Positions 33,161 through 42,783 of a DNA stretch of 64,000 nucleotides are shown piece by piece. The position numbers and the translations under genes were made by a program. The stretch lies in the NCBI GenBank assembly GCA_009746045.1, contig RPFO01000104.1, positions 7,164,750-7,228,749 of the forward strand. Reading direction: 5' to 3'. A model generated the notes under the pieces. The model had not been told where the DNA came from, did not search any database, and worked only from the letters and a program-made list of their open reading frames with translations. This stretch comes from Mesostigma viride (taxonomy: Eukaryota; Streptophyta; Mesostigmatophyceae; Mesostigmatales; Mesostigmataceae). How positions within the stretch are numbered: position 1 is the stretch's first letter; the number at the start of each line of letters is the position of its first letter.

Positions 33161-35138
33161 GTGAGCACTCGGTTTGTGGTGATGGCCCTGTTTGTGGTGA
33201 CGGCCATGGTTATGGTGATGGCCCCGGTCATGAGCATGAGCAAGTGTCATGGACAGGCATGGAGAGCATGTAGTGGCATCAGTGGGGGCTGATCCGTGAA
33301 TCCGACCGCGAGCGTTTGCACGCAGCCCATGGTAGGGTTCTGGTAGGCGAACATACGCGCTGCGAGCAATCCGTCTTGGCACCATCCAAGGGCTGCTCCA
33401 TGAATGCGCGCAGGTGCACGGCCACATCGCATTTGCTGCCTGCACCGCATTCGTTGTCAGTGCCCACGAACACCCCCACGCATTACCCACAAAATACACC
33501 CCCATTGATTGAAGGAAAGTGTTAAAGGTTACATTCCCTACATGTTGAAGTGGGTGCAAAAACATCTGCAAGTGCTAGCGGCATCACCCGCATGCACCTT
33601 TCTGTATTTCCAGCACATCTTTGTGTCACCCAAAGCCACGACAGATCATGACTCCGATGCCTTTGTCAGCTATCAAAGCCAGACGTGGCAGGGTGCAAGG
33701 TGTGACGTCTGCGCAAAAGTTGTCCGGCCACATATATGGCTCTTCTGCATCATCGCCCACACAGTCACCTTCCCTATATTCGATCTCTGATTACTGCTTG
33801 GCACGGCAGTATTCAGCCACAAGGTGGGGGCATGCTTCCCAATGGCTCAAGGTGCGCATCTCATGAGCCGTGACTGACAGGTTCTACGCTGCTTTACATT
33901 ACATTGTGAAGTAAGCCGCATGATGGTTCCTGCGTGCCTCGATGATCATAGTCCTTTGATTTGAGAGGGAGCTCCATGTGACATGCTGCCCTCCGGGTTG
34001 CTGCTTTATATGCCGCAAGGTGCCTTGACGGTTGCACAATTGGCACGCGCCACGCATTCCTGAGGTCTCGACGGTCAGGATGCTCACATGCACTGTGTAT
34101 AGGCCTGGTCCAATGGCTGTAAAAATCGTCATCGTCTGGATGATGGCAGTCGTAAGGAACATCGCCAATTGTGGAAGTCACCCGGCCAGATGATGTCATG
34201 TCAGGATGTCATGTCAGGACATGCACTGCCATAGGATGTGGCCCCATGAAACAGGTGCATGGTGCCAGGCACCCTGGGGGCTAGTAGATTGACGCCAAAT
34301 GCTCTTTCAGCTGCATGTGCACTTACTCTTTTGCCTGTGCGCCACAATTCTGTTTGTGCATGTGTATGCGATGATGACATGATGCACTGAATGGACCTGC
34401 GCACATCGTGCAGGTCTGGGCGCCGCCACAGTGGCATCGGTTGCGTCCTATCAGTGGAGGGGATGCGCTCGTTTGTCCGGCCGAAAGCTCTGCACTTGAA
34501 GACCAACATTTGATGCAGTCCGTTGAGACTTCTTGTCACATGACGCAGTCACCTGCATGCTGTAATTTCTAGAATTCTAAATAGTTATGTAAATAGCAAG
34601 AAAAAATCGCGAAGTTCCTTATACTAAACACGTCATTACGATGAAAGGCACATGCGCTAACTACATGTGCATATATGTGCGATTTGCTTGTATGGTCCAA
34701 TAGTTGTCTCACTAGTATTATGGTACAGTGCACATATTCTAATCAAAGCGTATAAAATTTCAGCAATTACCTCTTTCTTCATTCCATTTTTGTTTTGTTG
34801 TTATTATTATCTATCATTACTATTGCTATTTAATTACAAATTTTATTTATTTTTGTTATTATTACTTAAATTTTCTTTTATTTATTTATTGTTTTCTTTT
34901 TTCATTTTTAATTTATACTTCGTACTTGTTACCTTTGTGTGTGTGTGTTCTCTTTTTCCTTCTTAGTTTTGTTTTTTCCTCTAAACTTTTTTGTTAATTT
35001 GTTATAATCTCAGTGTCTCACTCCATGCAGATCTTCCTACAGATAGCCACGCGGCCCCTGCGGGACCTCTTTGCGTCTTTCCTCGCAGACAACTACCCTA
35101 GTCCTCCCACGACGTTGGATCGCCATGCACCCAGCTAG
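33161..35138. other. Rest of the ALDH intron or 3' region, with a decayed - strand coding remnant
   Basis: No terminal ALDH exon could be placed. On the - strand between about 34200 and 33560, coding-like pieces scatter over shifting frames (GDVPYDCHHPDDDDFYSHW, GACQLCNRQGTLRHIKQQPG, DDAEEPYMWPDNFCAD). They suggest one degenerate gene or transposon that is not recognised. At 34770-35000 the + strand is strongly T-rich. Confidence 0.35.
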
Positions 35139-35152
35139 GAATCACTTGATAT

Positions 35153-35412
35153 TAAACACGTGCTGGCCCGTTGGGGAGTCACGGAGCACCTAAGTGCTTT
35201 CAATCCGGCCCTGAGTGTGCACAACGGGTAGGGGCCGGGGCAGAGACACAACCCTACCCTCACGCCACAGGGTGCTCAATCGGATACCCGTCCAAATACT
35301 AAACGATCTGGGGCATCCCCTGTGGGTGCAATTATATGTCCCGTGTGAGCATTGCATTAATCAATTAATTATTTAAACTCGTGCTCCCGTTGGGGAGTCA
35401 CGGAGCATTAAC
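35153..35412 (-). mobile_element. Short LINE-tailed element, diverged copy followed by a fragment
   Basis: Bases 35153-35352 match the short element at 35737-35950 in outline: the hairpin GGGGAGTCACGGAGCAC, GTGCTTTCAATCC, and CCCTGTGGGTGCAAT to GTGAGCAT. A second hairpin end with an AATT tail starts near 35360 and is cut off at 35412, where the GGAT/GGAC microsatellite begins. Confidence 0.65.
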
Positions 35413-35740
35413 CCCTGATGGATGGATGGATGGATGGATGGATGGATGGATGGATGGATGGAGGGACGGACGGACGGACGGACGGACGGACGGACGGACG
35501 GACGGACGGACGGACGGACGGACGGACGGACGGACGGACGGACGGACGGACGGACGGACGGACGGACGGACGGACGGACGGACGGACGGACGGACGGACG
35601 GACGGACGGACGGACGGACGGACGGACGGACGGACGGACGGACGGACGGACGGAGGGAGGGACGGACGGACGGACGGACGGACGGACGGACGGACGGACG
35701 GACGGACGGACGGAGGGACGGACGGACGGATGGATGGATT
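35413..35740. repeat. Compound tetranucleotide microsatellite (GGAT)n then (GGAC)n
   Basis: About 11 GGAT units give way abruptly to about 65 GGAC units with rare GGAG, then return to GGAT at the right end. The short LINE-tailed element flanks it on both sides. The whole tract is open in three frames but is not a gene. Confidence 0.97.
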
Positions 35741-35950
35741 AATTAATTAATTAAACTCGTGCTCCCGTTGGGGAGTCACGGAGCACCGAAGTGCTTTTAA
35801 TCCCTGTGTGTGCACTACAGGAGAAAGGGCAGAGACCCCCAGTCTCCTTCATGCCAAAGGCATGCCACAGCTGCAATCGGGCGCGGCTAGCTAAAAGGAC
35901 AGGCTAACGATCCGGCAAACTGTGGGTGCAATAAGACCCATGTGAGCATA
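35737..35950 (-). mobile_element. Short LINE-tailed element (SINE-like), intact copy
   Basis: On the - strand it runs from ATGCTCACATGGGTCTTATT through an inverted pair around GGCATGCCTTTGGCATG to GTGCTCCGTGACTCCCCAAC, GGGAGCACGAG and a (TTAA)n tail. It has no coding capacity. This copy preserves the empty site GGCTAACGATCCGG, which is occupied by a hAT-type element in the copy at 60751-62390. Confidence 0.75.
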
Positions 35951-36349
35951 TCATAGCAAGGAGCGTGGGCAGGTAATCTGAACATAGCCAGGGCGTGGCA
36001 TGGCTGTACTAGGACTAGGCTAAGGCTATGGCTGGTTGTGTACCGTGCGTTGGCGGCACGTGACTAGGTGTGTTGGCACAGCTAGGCAACATTCTAGGCA
36101 TGGCTGCCTTAGCGGCAGTGACGCCAATGGTTACAAGCTAGGGCTATTGCTATTCTAGCCCGCTGGGGGCGTCCACATCTTGTGGTTGATCATCAGGTCC
36201 CCGCCCCTCCAGTACACCTTGGGCTTCTGGGGGTCCTGCTTATGGCGGAGGTATTCCGGCCACCGGTCGCGTCGCTGCTGTTGCTGAGCGGGGGTGAGGT
36301 CGTCATCCAGCGTCCAGGTGAGGTCGTGCAACCGCTTGCGACGAGAGGA
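35951..36349 (-). pseudogene. Unrecognised C-terminal coding fragment
   Basis: On the - strand 36345-36155 reads [20 protein letters not shown], then [25 protein letters not shown] and a stop after PPAG. It has the look of the C-terminus of a retroelement ORF, but no family motif is certain. Nothing else is seen in 35951-36150. Confidence 0.35.
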
Positions 36350-36466
36350 GATGGATGGATGGATGGATGGATGGATGGATGGATGGATGGATGGATGGAT
36401 GGATGGATGGATGGATGGATGGATGGATGGATGGATGGATGGATGGATGGATGGATGGATGGATGG
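36350..36466. repeat. (GGAT)n microsatellite, about 29 units
   Basis: A perfect tetranucleotide tract that starts inside the coding-like fragment to its left. Spurious MDGW and HPSI repeat frames come from it. Confidence 0.97.
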
Positions 36467-36840
36467 GTGCACGCAATCCTACCGGTCTAAACTATCTACA
36501 AAACAATCCTATTCTATCTAATCTACAAAAACAGACCTATGTTCTATCTGTGATGCTGGCGACCCTAGGGGTCTTGGCTGGCATGCCTCCCTCGTTTGCA
36601 AACACGCTCCTTCCCCACTGCAGGGGGTTTGTTGGCCTCTATGACCTGGGCCCACTTGGCCTTGTCCATCATCTTTCCAAATCACGGAGAGGCCTATAGG
36701 TCCCCCGTGTCCTCTACTAGCTGTTCTTTGAAGGTGCGGGCCTTGTGGCATCTAACCTGGCTAGGCCCGCCCACGTGAGGAGGTGCCGGCCCGGCTGGAT
36801 GGGGCGCAGCCCAGCAGAGGGGCCTCGTGAGGTATCTACC

Positions 36841-36964
36841 ATTGCATTGCATTGCATTGCATTGCATTGCATTGCATCGCATCGCATTGCATTGCATTGC
36901 ATTGCATTGCATTGCATTGCATTGCATTGCATTGCATTGCATTGCATTGCATTGCATTGCATTG
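36841..36964. repeat. (GCATT)n pentanucleotide microsatellite, about 25 units
   Basis: Pure apart from two GCATC units near 36876-36886. It lies 215 bases left of the tyrosine-recombinase retrotransposon. Confidence 0.97.
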
Positions 36965-37178
36965 GAGACGCGAGCAAACAAGCAGTGCCTCTTCATGACG
37001 TGTTTATTGTATACTGTATCAAGTTTTTGGGTCGATTTTAAAGTAATCGTAAACCTATCCATTTTTTAATGGTTGTCACAAAGAATAAGTTCAATCAGCA
37101 ATCTATATAGCATGCCGGCAGTGGATGAGCATCACTACGTCATACAATGAGACAACCAAGTGAGTATCAAAAGGCTAC

Positions 37179-37378
37179 ATCCATTTCTGGCCTTGCTTTG
37201 TTGCTTTGCATGCATCACCACAAAACATCAAATTTATTACAATATGTGTGCTAGCTCTATACGGTGGAATAACACAGACATGTCTACCAGATGGCAACAC
37301 GGCCATCTGTATGCTAGGGTGAGCACACTATGTGAATGTGCAGGGCCAGCCCACAGCAGCTGTGCCCCTGCTCTACCC
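37179..37378 (-). repeat. Split direct repeat B2
   Basis: About 200 bases starting ATCCATTTCTGGCCTTGC and ending in GCTCTACCC. It matches B1 at 37610-37807, differing by four bases near TTGCTTTG. It forms the outer 3' end of the element. Confidence 0.9.
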
Positions 37379-37402
37379 CTTTTGCCAGGGTGGGTGGGTG
37401 GG

Positions 37403-37609
37403 AGGCAAAAGAAACAACCTGCTTCCCTAGAATGGAAGCCCACCTTTTATAGCAACCACCTCTCCAGCCAACCCCTACCTGGGTGGCTGGGGTACGGGTG
37501 CCAGCACAAAAATATTTTTTTCTAAAATTATTTTTTCTTTTGGTGCTATACGGCGTTGCATTCTCCGCTCAGCAGGTTAGTCATAGATAAAATGAGCATA
37601 GCTCACCAA
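37403..37609 (-). repeat. Split direct repeat A2
   Basis: About 207 bases from AGGCAAAAGAAACAACC to AGCTCACCAA. It matches A1 at 41976-42182, differing mainly at an ATATTT/AACTTT site. It abuts B1 exactly. Confidence 0.9.
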
Positions 37610-37807
37610 ATCCATTTCTGGCCTTGCCTTGCTTTGCATGCATCACCACAAAACATCAAATTTATTACAATATGTGTGCTAGCTCTATACGGTGGAATAA
37701 CACAGACATGTCTACCAGATGGCAACACGGCCATCTGTATGCTAGGGTGAGCACACTATGTGAATGTGCAGGGCCAGCCCACAGCAGCTGTGCCCCTGCT
37801 CTACCCA
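37610..37807 (-). repeat. Split direct repeat B1
   Basis: A copy of B2 just downstream of the recombinase gene. The A2/B1 junction is CACCAA|ATCCATTT. Confidence 0.9.
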
Positions 37808-38000
37808 CATCTCCTTACATGGCTAACAGCCGAAAATACGTAGGACATGCAAAAAAGAAAACTTAAACTACCTAGCTATGGGGGTACTTTGTCCCAACCC
37901 AGGTTCACCCTCGGGTTAGTTAAACCATTTCCCCCCTGACCTCCCACACAAGGGTGAGGTCAGTTGATAGCTAAAAGACGAGAGATAAAACAGGAGGACG

Positions 38001-39056
38001 TCAAAACTCGACGCCACCGAAGTGGCGCCGGAAAGCCGCTGGGTCAAAACCCAGGGCCTGAGCCCAGAGGGCGGGTGGGATGTCGCGCCCCAGGAGGCTG
38101 CGGTGGAGGCCAATGTAGCGCGTGACCGAGAGGGCCGAAGCCCACCGGCCGCGCAGCTGGATGGCCTCCGGCGACTCGCCAGCGATGGCGTCGTGCGTCG
38201 CCCCCCCATGCCGGAGGCTGTGAAAAGAAAACATCCCTGGGATGCCCATGCGGGCCTGCACAGCCTCCCACTGCTGCCTAGCCTGGCTGTACGTTAAGCC
38301 TCGAAAGAGGAGTGCATCCGGGGGCTGGCCAGCCGTCAGACGTCGCAGGAGCCACAAAGAAAGTGGATCCCGGACGAGGACGTGCTGGGCCGCCCCCTGC
38401 GCAGTTTTGGGGTTGCGCAGCACAAGGGCACCGACCATGGGCCCTGGCTCGAGAAGGGGGTGGCCGGGATGAGCCACATCCCGAACCCGCAGCCCTAGCG
38501 CCTCGCTAATGCGTAAATACTGCTGGAAAGCAATAATAATCAACGCACTCAAATGCACCTGTCGACGTGAAACTAGCAACAGGGCAGTGAAATAGCAAAG
38601 GCGCCAGGGCATAGGCGGAGGGCTGACAGCCGGAACAAGCCGCTGCCAACCTGCTAGCAGGCGGTCCGCCAGTACCCAATTCCGAACAATGTCGGGGTAG
38701 TACAGGTGCAGACAGGCCTTGGCATGCTGGCATAAGGTACGCCCCCGCCCGCCTCTGGCATGGTAGACAGCAGAAATCCACTCACAGAAAATGGCTTCCG
38801 CGTCAGCTGGGTCGACAGGGCCAGGTGGCGCCCACGCCACGTAGACAGCCGCCGCACGCCGGTACGCTGGCAAGGTAGACACAGGGTTGACTGTGCCCTC
38901 CAAAAGTGCCAAGTCCCGAGGGCGTCGCGCCCCCTCAGGCCCAGGGTTGGGATGCACGTCACCACACCGGGTCAAGTCAGGAACCCAAGCGCCACGCCGA
39001 CTGGCCTTGTCAGCTGGGTTGTGGTCGGTAGCCACCCAGACCCAGTGGCTCTGCAT
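38001..39056 (-). CDS. Tyrosine recombinase domain of the YR retrotransposon
   Basis: A 351-residue open frame. Its first 35 residues (ATDHNPADKASRRG) finish the RNase H-like region. The recombinase follows, with an N-terminal arm (TLPAYRRAAAVYVAW) and a catalytic core. The catalytic set can be seen: Arg182 in YLRISEALGLR, His279 and Arg282 in FHSLRHGGAT, Trp305 in GRWASALS at the usual His/Trp position, and Tyr314 in VTRYIGLHR. This enzyme integrates the circular cDNA of such elements. It ends in TGA after GGVEF. It overlaps the upstream RNase H frame by about 85 bases in another frame, so either a frameshift lies near 39000 or the two are separate products. Confidence 0.9.
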   Translation of the reverse strand: MQSHWVWVATDHNPADKASRRGAWVPDLTRCGDVHPNPGPEGARRPRDLALLEGTVNPVSTLPAYRRAAAVYVAWAPPGPVDPADAEAIFCEWISAVYHARGGRGRTLCQHAKACLHLYYPDIVRNWVLADRLLAGWQRLVPAVSPPPMPWRLCYFTALLLVSRRQVHLSALIIIAFQQYLRISEALGLRVRDVAHPGHPLLEPGPMVGALVLRNPKTAQGAAQHVLVRDPLSLWLLRRLTAGQPPDALLFRGLTYSQARQQWEAVQARMGIPGMFSFHSLRHGGATHDAIAGESPEAIQLRGRWASALSVTRYIGLHRSLLGRDIPPALWAQALGFDPAAFRRHFGGVEF

Positions 39057-39691
39057 GTCGCCAGCCAGTGACAGAGCGCAGTAGCGCGAACCAGCTGGTT
39101 GAGGCGGTAGGAAGACGACCGCCCTCTGACAAACGCCCCCACCACAGCACTGGAGTCTACGAGCCGGACGACTCGCTTACCTCGACACGCCTTGGTCCGG
39201 CACGACCACTCGACCCCCTGTGTCGCAGCAATCGCCTCCTTGACGTTGATGTGGTTAGGCTGCCCCCGCCACCGGTAGGACAGTGCCGTACGCCAGTGGC
39301 CACTATCCAGCAGGCTGTAGTCCCCCTCCTCCATGCGCTCCAGGTCCCAGTCCTCCCCAGACGTTAAAGCTGTCGTCCGCCACCCCCGCGCTTCGCGCCG
39401 GGTCGCCAGCCGGGCACAATCGGCCCCAGGCAGGTCCCTGTAGACCACCCCACCGCCGGAGCCGCTCGCATCACTTGCGACGACCCGGTCAGAAAGGGGC
39501 CGGGCCCTGGCCGCCCTCAAAAAGGGGGCCAGGTCGATCGCCGCCTGAAGCTCCTGGCGGGCCCCCGCAGGGAGGCGCCAGCGGCGCCCAGGCAGGGAGG
39601 CATTCATGGCTGCTAGCAGCCGGTACGTCTCAGACCACACCGAAAGCATGGGGCGGCACAGCAGATGCATCCACACCCACTTCCCAAGCAC
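38972..39691 (-). CDS. RNase H-like part of the YR retrotransposon polyprotein
   Basis: A 239-residue frame starting LGKWVWMHLLCRPMLSV, the region that follows the RT thumb. It contains VASDASGSGGGVVYRD, INVKEAIAATQGVEW and RLVDSSAVVGAF, equivalent to the acidic D-E-D set of RNase H. It shifts frame relative to the RT gene near 39730 (RT ends in TAG; continuation is read as RILDRGFTYYREL). It removes RNA from RNA-DNA hybrids during reverse transcription. Confidence 0.85.
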   Translation of the reverse strand: MLGKWVWMHLLCRPMLSVWSETYRLLAAMNASLPGRRWRLPAGARQELQAAIDLAPFLRAARARPLSDRVVASDASGSGGGVVYRDLPGADCARLATRREARGWRTTALTSGEDWDLERMEEGDYSLLDSGHWRTALSYRWRGQPNHINVKEAIAATQGVEWSCRTKACRGKRVVRLVDSSAVVGAFVRGRSSSYRLNQLVRATALCHWLATCRATGSGWLPTTTQLTRPVGVALGFLT

Positions 39692-39726
39692 AGAACTAAG
39701 TTCGCGGTAGTATGTAAACCCGCGAT

Positions 39727-40929
39727 CTAAGATTCTATGAGTAGCAGGATAACTGCCACCACACGCTCAGGAACAGGCACCACGTCACCATCTCTTTGGT
39801 GAATGACCCCCACCGCCTGCACACCAGTCTGCTCTGCTGTCGCCCGTACCACCTTGTCAGACTTCTGCACCAGCCCAACAGCGGCGTAGGCAGCCTGAAC
39901 ACGATCTAGCTGCTGATTCACCCCATCCACCGACGCACAGTGGGTGAAATGGAGGTCATCGATCGTCACAGCATGCATACCTTCCAGATCCTGCCGAGAT
40001 TCGAAGCACGGCGAGGGCGCCAAGGGCGCAGCAGGGTCCTCCTCCAGCCTCAGCCGGACGGTCTCCCCCGCCTCGTTGGCCTCCGCCACCAGGATCAGCG
40101 CGGACATGTTGATGCTCAGCCCACGACTAGCCTCCAACGGCGGCTTGGGGCCACAGCGGTACAACACAGACTGATGCACACACTGGGCCACGGCGACGGC
40201 CAGCTTGTTGCCCATTGGCCAGCACAACATCCACGGCCACACCTTCCGACGAGCCCCACTCAGGCCCACCAGATCCGACCACACCGGCATCCACGCACAG
40301 TACCGCCGCATCCAAACTGGCAGGCGGAGTCTGTTGTAGTACGAATCCAAATCTGATACGCCCCCAAAAACATCCTCCCCAGCGCGCGTGGGCAAATCGC
40401 AAATCACGCCAAGGTGTGGTAAAAAAGCGGGCATAGGATCTGGTAGTGGCATGTTGCCACGCCGGTTGTCCACAATCAGCCGTATACGGCCGTCGGGCTT
40501 TCCGACCCCAAAAGTACCGTTCACCATAGGCGGCTCCTCCTCAAAAAATCCACCCAAAATCCCCCTCTCCACACACACCGTGCAAACCCGCGCGAACTCC
40601 TCCATGCTACACCCCCGCGAGATCCGCATCGACTTCTGCAAGATCCGCTCTGCTGGGCTCAGCGTCCGTACCATCCTACTCTCATCATTCAAAATTGCTC
40701 CCCAAGAGGGGGGTAGTAAGTTCAGCACATCCACTTGGCCACCTTCCCCCGGACCAGGCAAGGCCAAGCGTGCGGCCACTAACGGTTCGTAAGGGGCTCC
40801 TTCAGCATATTCACCCCCATCCACTACAGATCCTGCCATTGCCGCTACGGAACCACCGTTCCGGCGGACAAAGGACCTGCAAGCATCATCGATCCCATCT
40901 AGGGCCGCCTGCTGCAGAGGCCCGGGCAC
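39727..40929 (-). CDS. Reverse transcriptase of the YR retrotransposon
   Basis: A 400-residue frame. RT motifs in order: FGVGKPDGRIRLIVDNRRGN (residues 140-159), SDLDSYYN with the catalytic Asp (192-199), CWPMGNKLAVAVAQ (236-249) and VTIDDLHF with the paired Asp of the YxDD position (321-328). The YxDD box is written TIDD, a variant. It sits downstream of gag and upstream of RNase H and the recombinase, the normal YR element order. It ends at a TAG that is probably a frameshift artefact, since homology continues in the next frame. The true start may lie further right, as the reading between 40929 and 41126 is unclear. Confidence 0.88.
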   Translation of the reverse strand: MPGPLQQAALDGIDDACRSFVRRNGGSVAAMAGSVVDGGEYAEGAPYEPLVAARLALPGPGEGGQVDVLNLLPPSWGAILNDESRMVRTLSPAERILQKSMRISRGCSMEEFARVCTVCVERGILGGFFEEEPPMVNGTFGVGKPDGRIRLIVDNRRGNMPLPDPMPAFLPHLGVICDLPTRAGEDVFGGVSDLDSYYNRLRLPVWMRRYCAWMPVWSDLVGLSGARRKVWPWMLCWPMGNKLAVAVAQCVHQSVLYRCGPKPPLEASRGLSINMSALILVAEANEAGETVRLRLEEDPAAPLAPSPCFESRQDLEGMHAVTIDDLHFTHCASVDGVNQQLDRVQAAYAAVGLVQKSDKVVRATAEQTGVQAVGVIHQRDGDVVPVPERVVAVILLLIES

Positions 40930-41125
40930 ACGGGCTGAATCTACAGCAGGCGGGTCTCGCCCCCCCCCCCCATCCAGTTTAACGCCCTAACCGTCTGACA
41001 GGCTAGTGTGCGAGCATTAAAAGCCCGACTCATCCTATCGCGCCTACGGCCTGAGCGTACCTGCTGCCACCAGTCACGAGGTGGCAGGGGTGCTGTAAGA
41101 GGTAGTGGAAGAAGGCACCGCTCCC

Positions 41126-41907
41126 TCACTTGTTGTTGTTGGACGGGCCGCCCTGCCCCTTCTTGCCGGGACCCTGCTCCAGCTTGTGCTGCAGCTTCGA
41201 TTCCCCATGCTCATCGCCGCCCGCACCGCCGGAGACGCCAGCATTGCTCCACCCTCCTGGAATGGCAGCATTGCCGACGGAGTCCCCTTCGATCCACCCC
41301 GTCGACCCCACATCCACCAGCTGGCATGCCGTGATCAGCTTTGCCAGATACTCGGCTGCTGCCAGCTCCAGAATTACTTCGGAGCGTGGCGTGGCCCAGT
41401 AGCCAAATTCCGGCACCATCGTGTCCAGAATTCCTGCCATCTGCAGGAGCAGCATCCGCCTCTCCCCGCTGGCTGAGCTGCAAAAAAACGGTCCAGGTCC
41501 GCCACAGCCTGGTCGATCGCCCCAGGAGCGCCATCGTCCTCCCCAGCGCCCGCTCCACCATGCCCCGCCCCTCCGCTTCCACCTGCCGAAGGGGGAACAC
41601 CCCCCGTTCCCACCGCACCTGCTGACACTGGTGGGTCCGGCTCTGCAATAGCCTCCCCCAGTTGCGCTGCTAGCACATCGGCCAGGGCCTCCTCCCCATC
41701 CCAGTCGCTGACAAACCCCCTTTCCTCCAGGACGTCCATGACGTTCTTGGCACGCCCCGGAGTGAGCTTCTGGATCCGCTCTAGCCAGTTCCCCTCCCCT
41801 AGGATCTTCTGGACCGCAGTGGCGGCCTCCTTTGGGGTGCATCCCTCCTTGGCTGCTTGCTTGAGTTTCGCTAGGAAATTCCGGTCTGGGGCTGTCACTG
41901 TGGACAT
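41126..41907 (-). CDS. Gag-like ORF1 of the YR retrotransposon (one frameshift)
   Basis: It starts at MSTVTAPDRNFLAKL (41907), 69 bases after repeat A1, and reads to about 41470. There the frame shifts and continues as LLLQMAGILDTMVPEFGYW and EYLAKLITACQLV to a TGA after SNNNK. It has about 260 residues, an N-terminal helical region, a Gly/Ala-rich linker and no visible zinc knuckle. Position first in the element suggests a nucleocapsid-like role, which is inference. The frameshift could be an assembly error or decay. Confidence 0.65.
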
Positions 41908-41975
41908 GGTAGGTTATACTGCTTGATGTGTTATCTTGCGTTTTGTTTTTTGTGTTGTGGTCACGTGAGGTTCTC

Positions 41976-42182
41976 AGGCAAAAGAAACAACCTGCTTCCC
42001 TAGAATGGAAGCCCACCTTTTATAGCAACCACCTCTCCAGCCAACCCCTACCTGGGTGGCTGGGGTACGGGTGCCAGCACAAAAAAACTTTTTTCTAAAA
42101 TTATTTTTTCTTTTGGTGCTATACGGCGTTGCATTCTCCGCTCAGCAGGTTAGTCATAGATAAAATGAGCATAGCTCACCAA
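41976..42182 (-). repeat. Split direct repeat A1
   Basis: It is the outer 5' end of the element and a copy of A2 at 37403-37609. It is expected to carry the promoter, but no specific box was identified. Confidence 0.9.
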
Positions 42183-42723
42183 GTGCTTTGCACTTACGCC
42201 ACGTCAAGATTGAGGGCTGCATTAGTTAGCGCGTTTGAGAGGCAAACCCATGGTATATTTACACCTTCGAATATGACGAGAGACTTGCCAGCATGAATTG
42301 CGGCTCGAAAATGCCCTTTTTGAGCTTTTGGCGTATATAATATGCGTATGATACACGTGTAATACGTGATACGGCAATACGCCCAGGTTTGGCTGTATTG
42401 CCGTACTAGCACTTGATCTGCATAAGTGCCGGTACGTTGATACCACGATGTTACTGCAAAGGGACAAAACTTCAACAAGGCACTTCTATGCTAGGCAAAA
42501 GCACCCTTGAGACGAAAGGCGCTTGTCGTGTCCATTGGACCTCGGATAGCACATGCCTGGCGTGGACCACACAATCATGCTCCAACTTAACTGCAGCACT
42601 ATGGATAACCAGATGATGTCATGGCACTTGTCACCCACTTTCTGCACGTGGTATCAAGAACGCCCGTCTGCCCATCAAGCATCAAGCGCAGTGCCTGTAG
42701 ACCACAACGCCGGGCCTCGATGC
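42183..42723. other. Spacer between retroelement and DENR stop codon
   Basis: About 540 bases with no gene recognised. It probably includes the DENR 3' untranslated region and, further left, the tail of the convergent ALDH gene. Confidence 0.5.
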
Positions 42724-42783
42724 TTATATTTCCGCCGGCCTCTTCTTGCCATCCTCCACCCAGAATATGGACGACGCAGGAAC
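42724..42783 (-). CDS. DENR: DENR last exon
   Basis: After the acceptor ATCTCAG, 60 bases give VPASSIFWVEDGKKRPAEI and TAA. Family members end in a similar FVEDGKK stretch, where the SUI1 fold closes. Confidence 0.88.
   Translation of the reverse strand, partial: VPASSIFWVEDGKKRPAEI

Larger units (their letters stand above)
37179..42182 (-). mobile_element. Complete tyrosine-recombinase retrotransposon with split direct repeats (PAT/Ngaro type)
   Basis: In coding direction the order is repeat A1 (42182-41976), gag (41907-41126), RT-RNase H, tyrosine recombinase (ending 38001), repeat B1 (37807-37610), A2 (37609-37403) and B2 (37378-37179). A1 and A2 are nearly identical over about 207 bases. 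B1 and B2 match over about 198 bases, apart from a 4-base difference near the start. A1-genes-B1-A2-B2 is the split-direct-repeat layout known for PAT-like and Ngaro YR retrotransposons. The termini appear intact, with no obvious target duplication, as expected for recombinase-mediated insertion. It lies between the convergent ALDH and DENR genes. The open frames carry two apparent frameshifts, so this copy may be recently dead or may use frameshifting. Confidence 0.9.

Noticed and set aside
35030-35110. Terminal ALDH exon after CCATGCAG
   Set aside because: Joined to the split Trp codon it gives an immediate TGA and shows no ALDH C-terminal sequence.
35381-36521. Open frames of MDGW, TDGR or HPSI repeats
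   Set aside because: Products of (GGAT)n and (GGAC)n microsatellites read in all frames.
41126-42016. 296-residue - strand frame overlapping gag
   Set aside because: Only its last 115 residues agree with the gag continuation. The first part is out of frame with the gag start and includes repeat A1.
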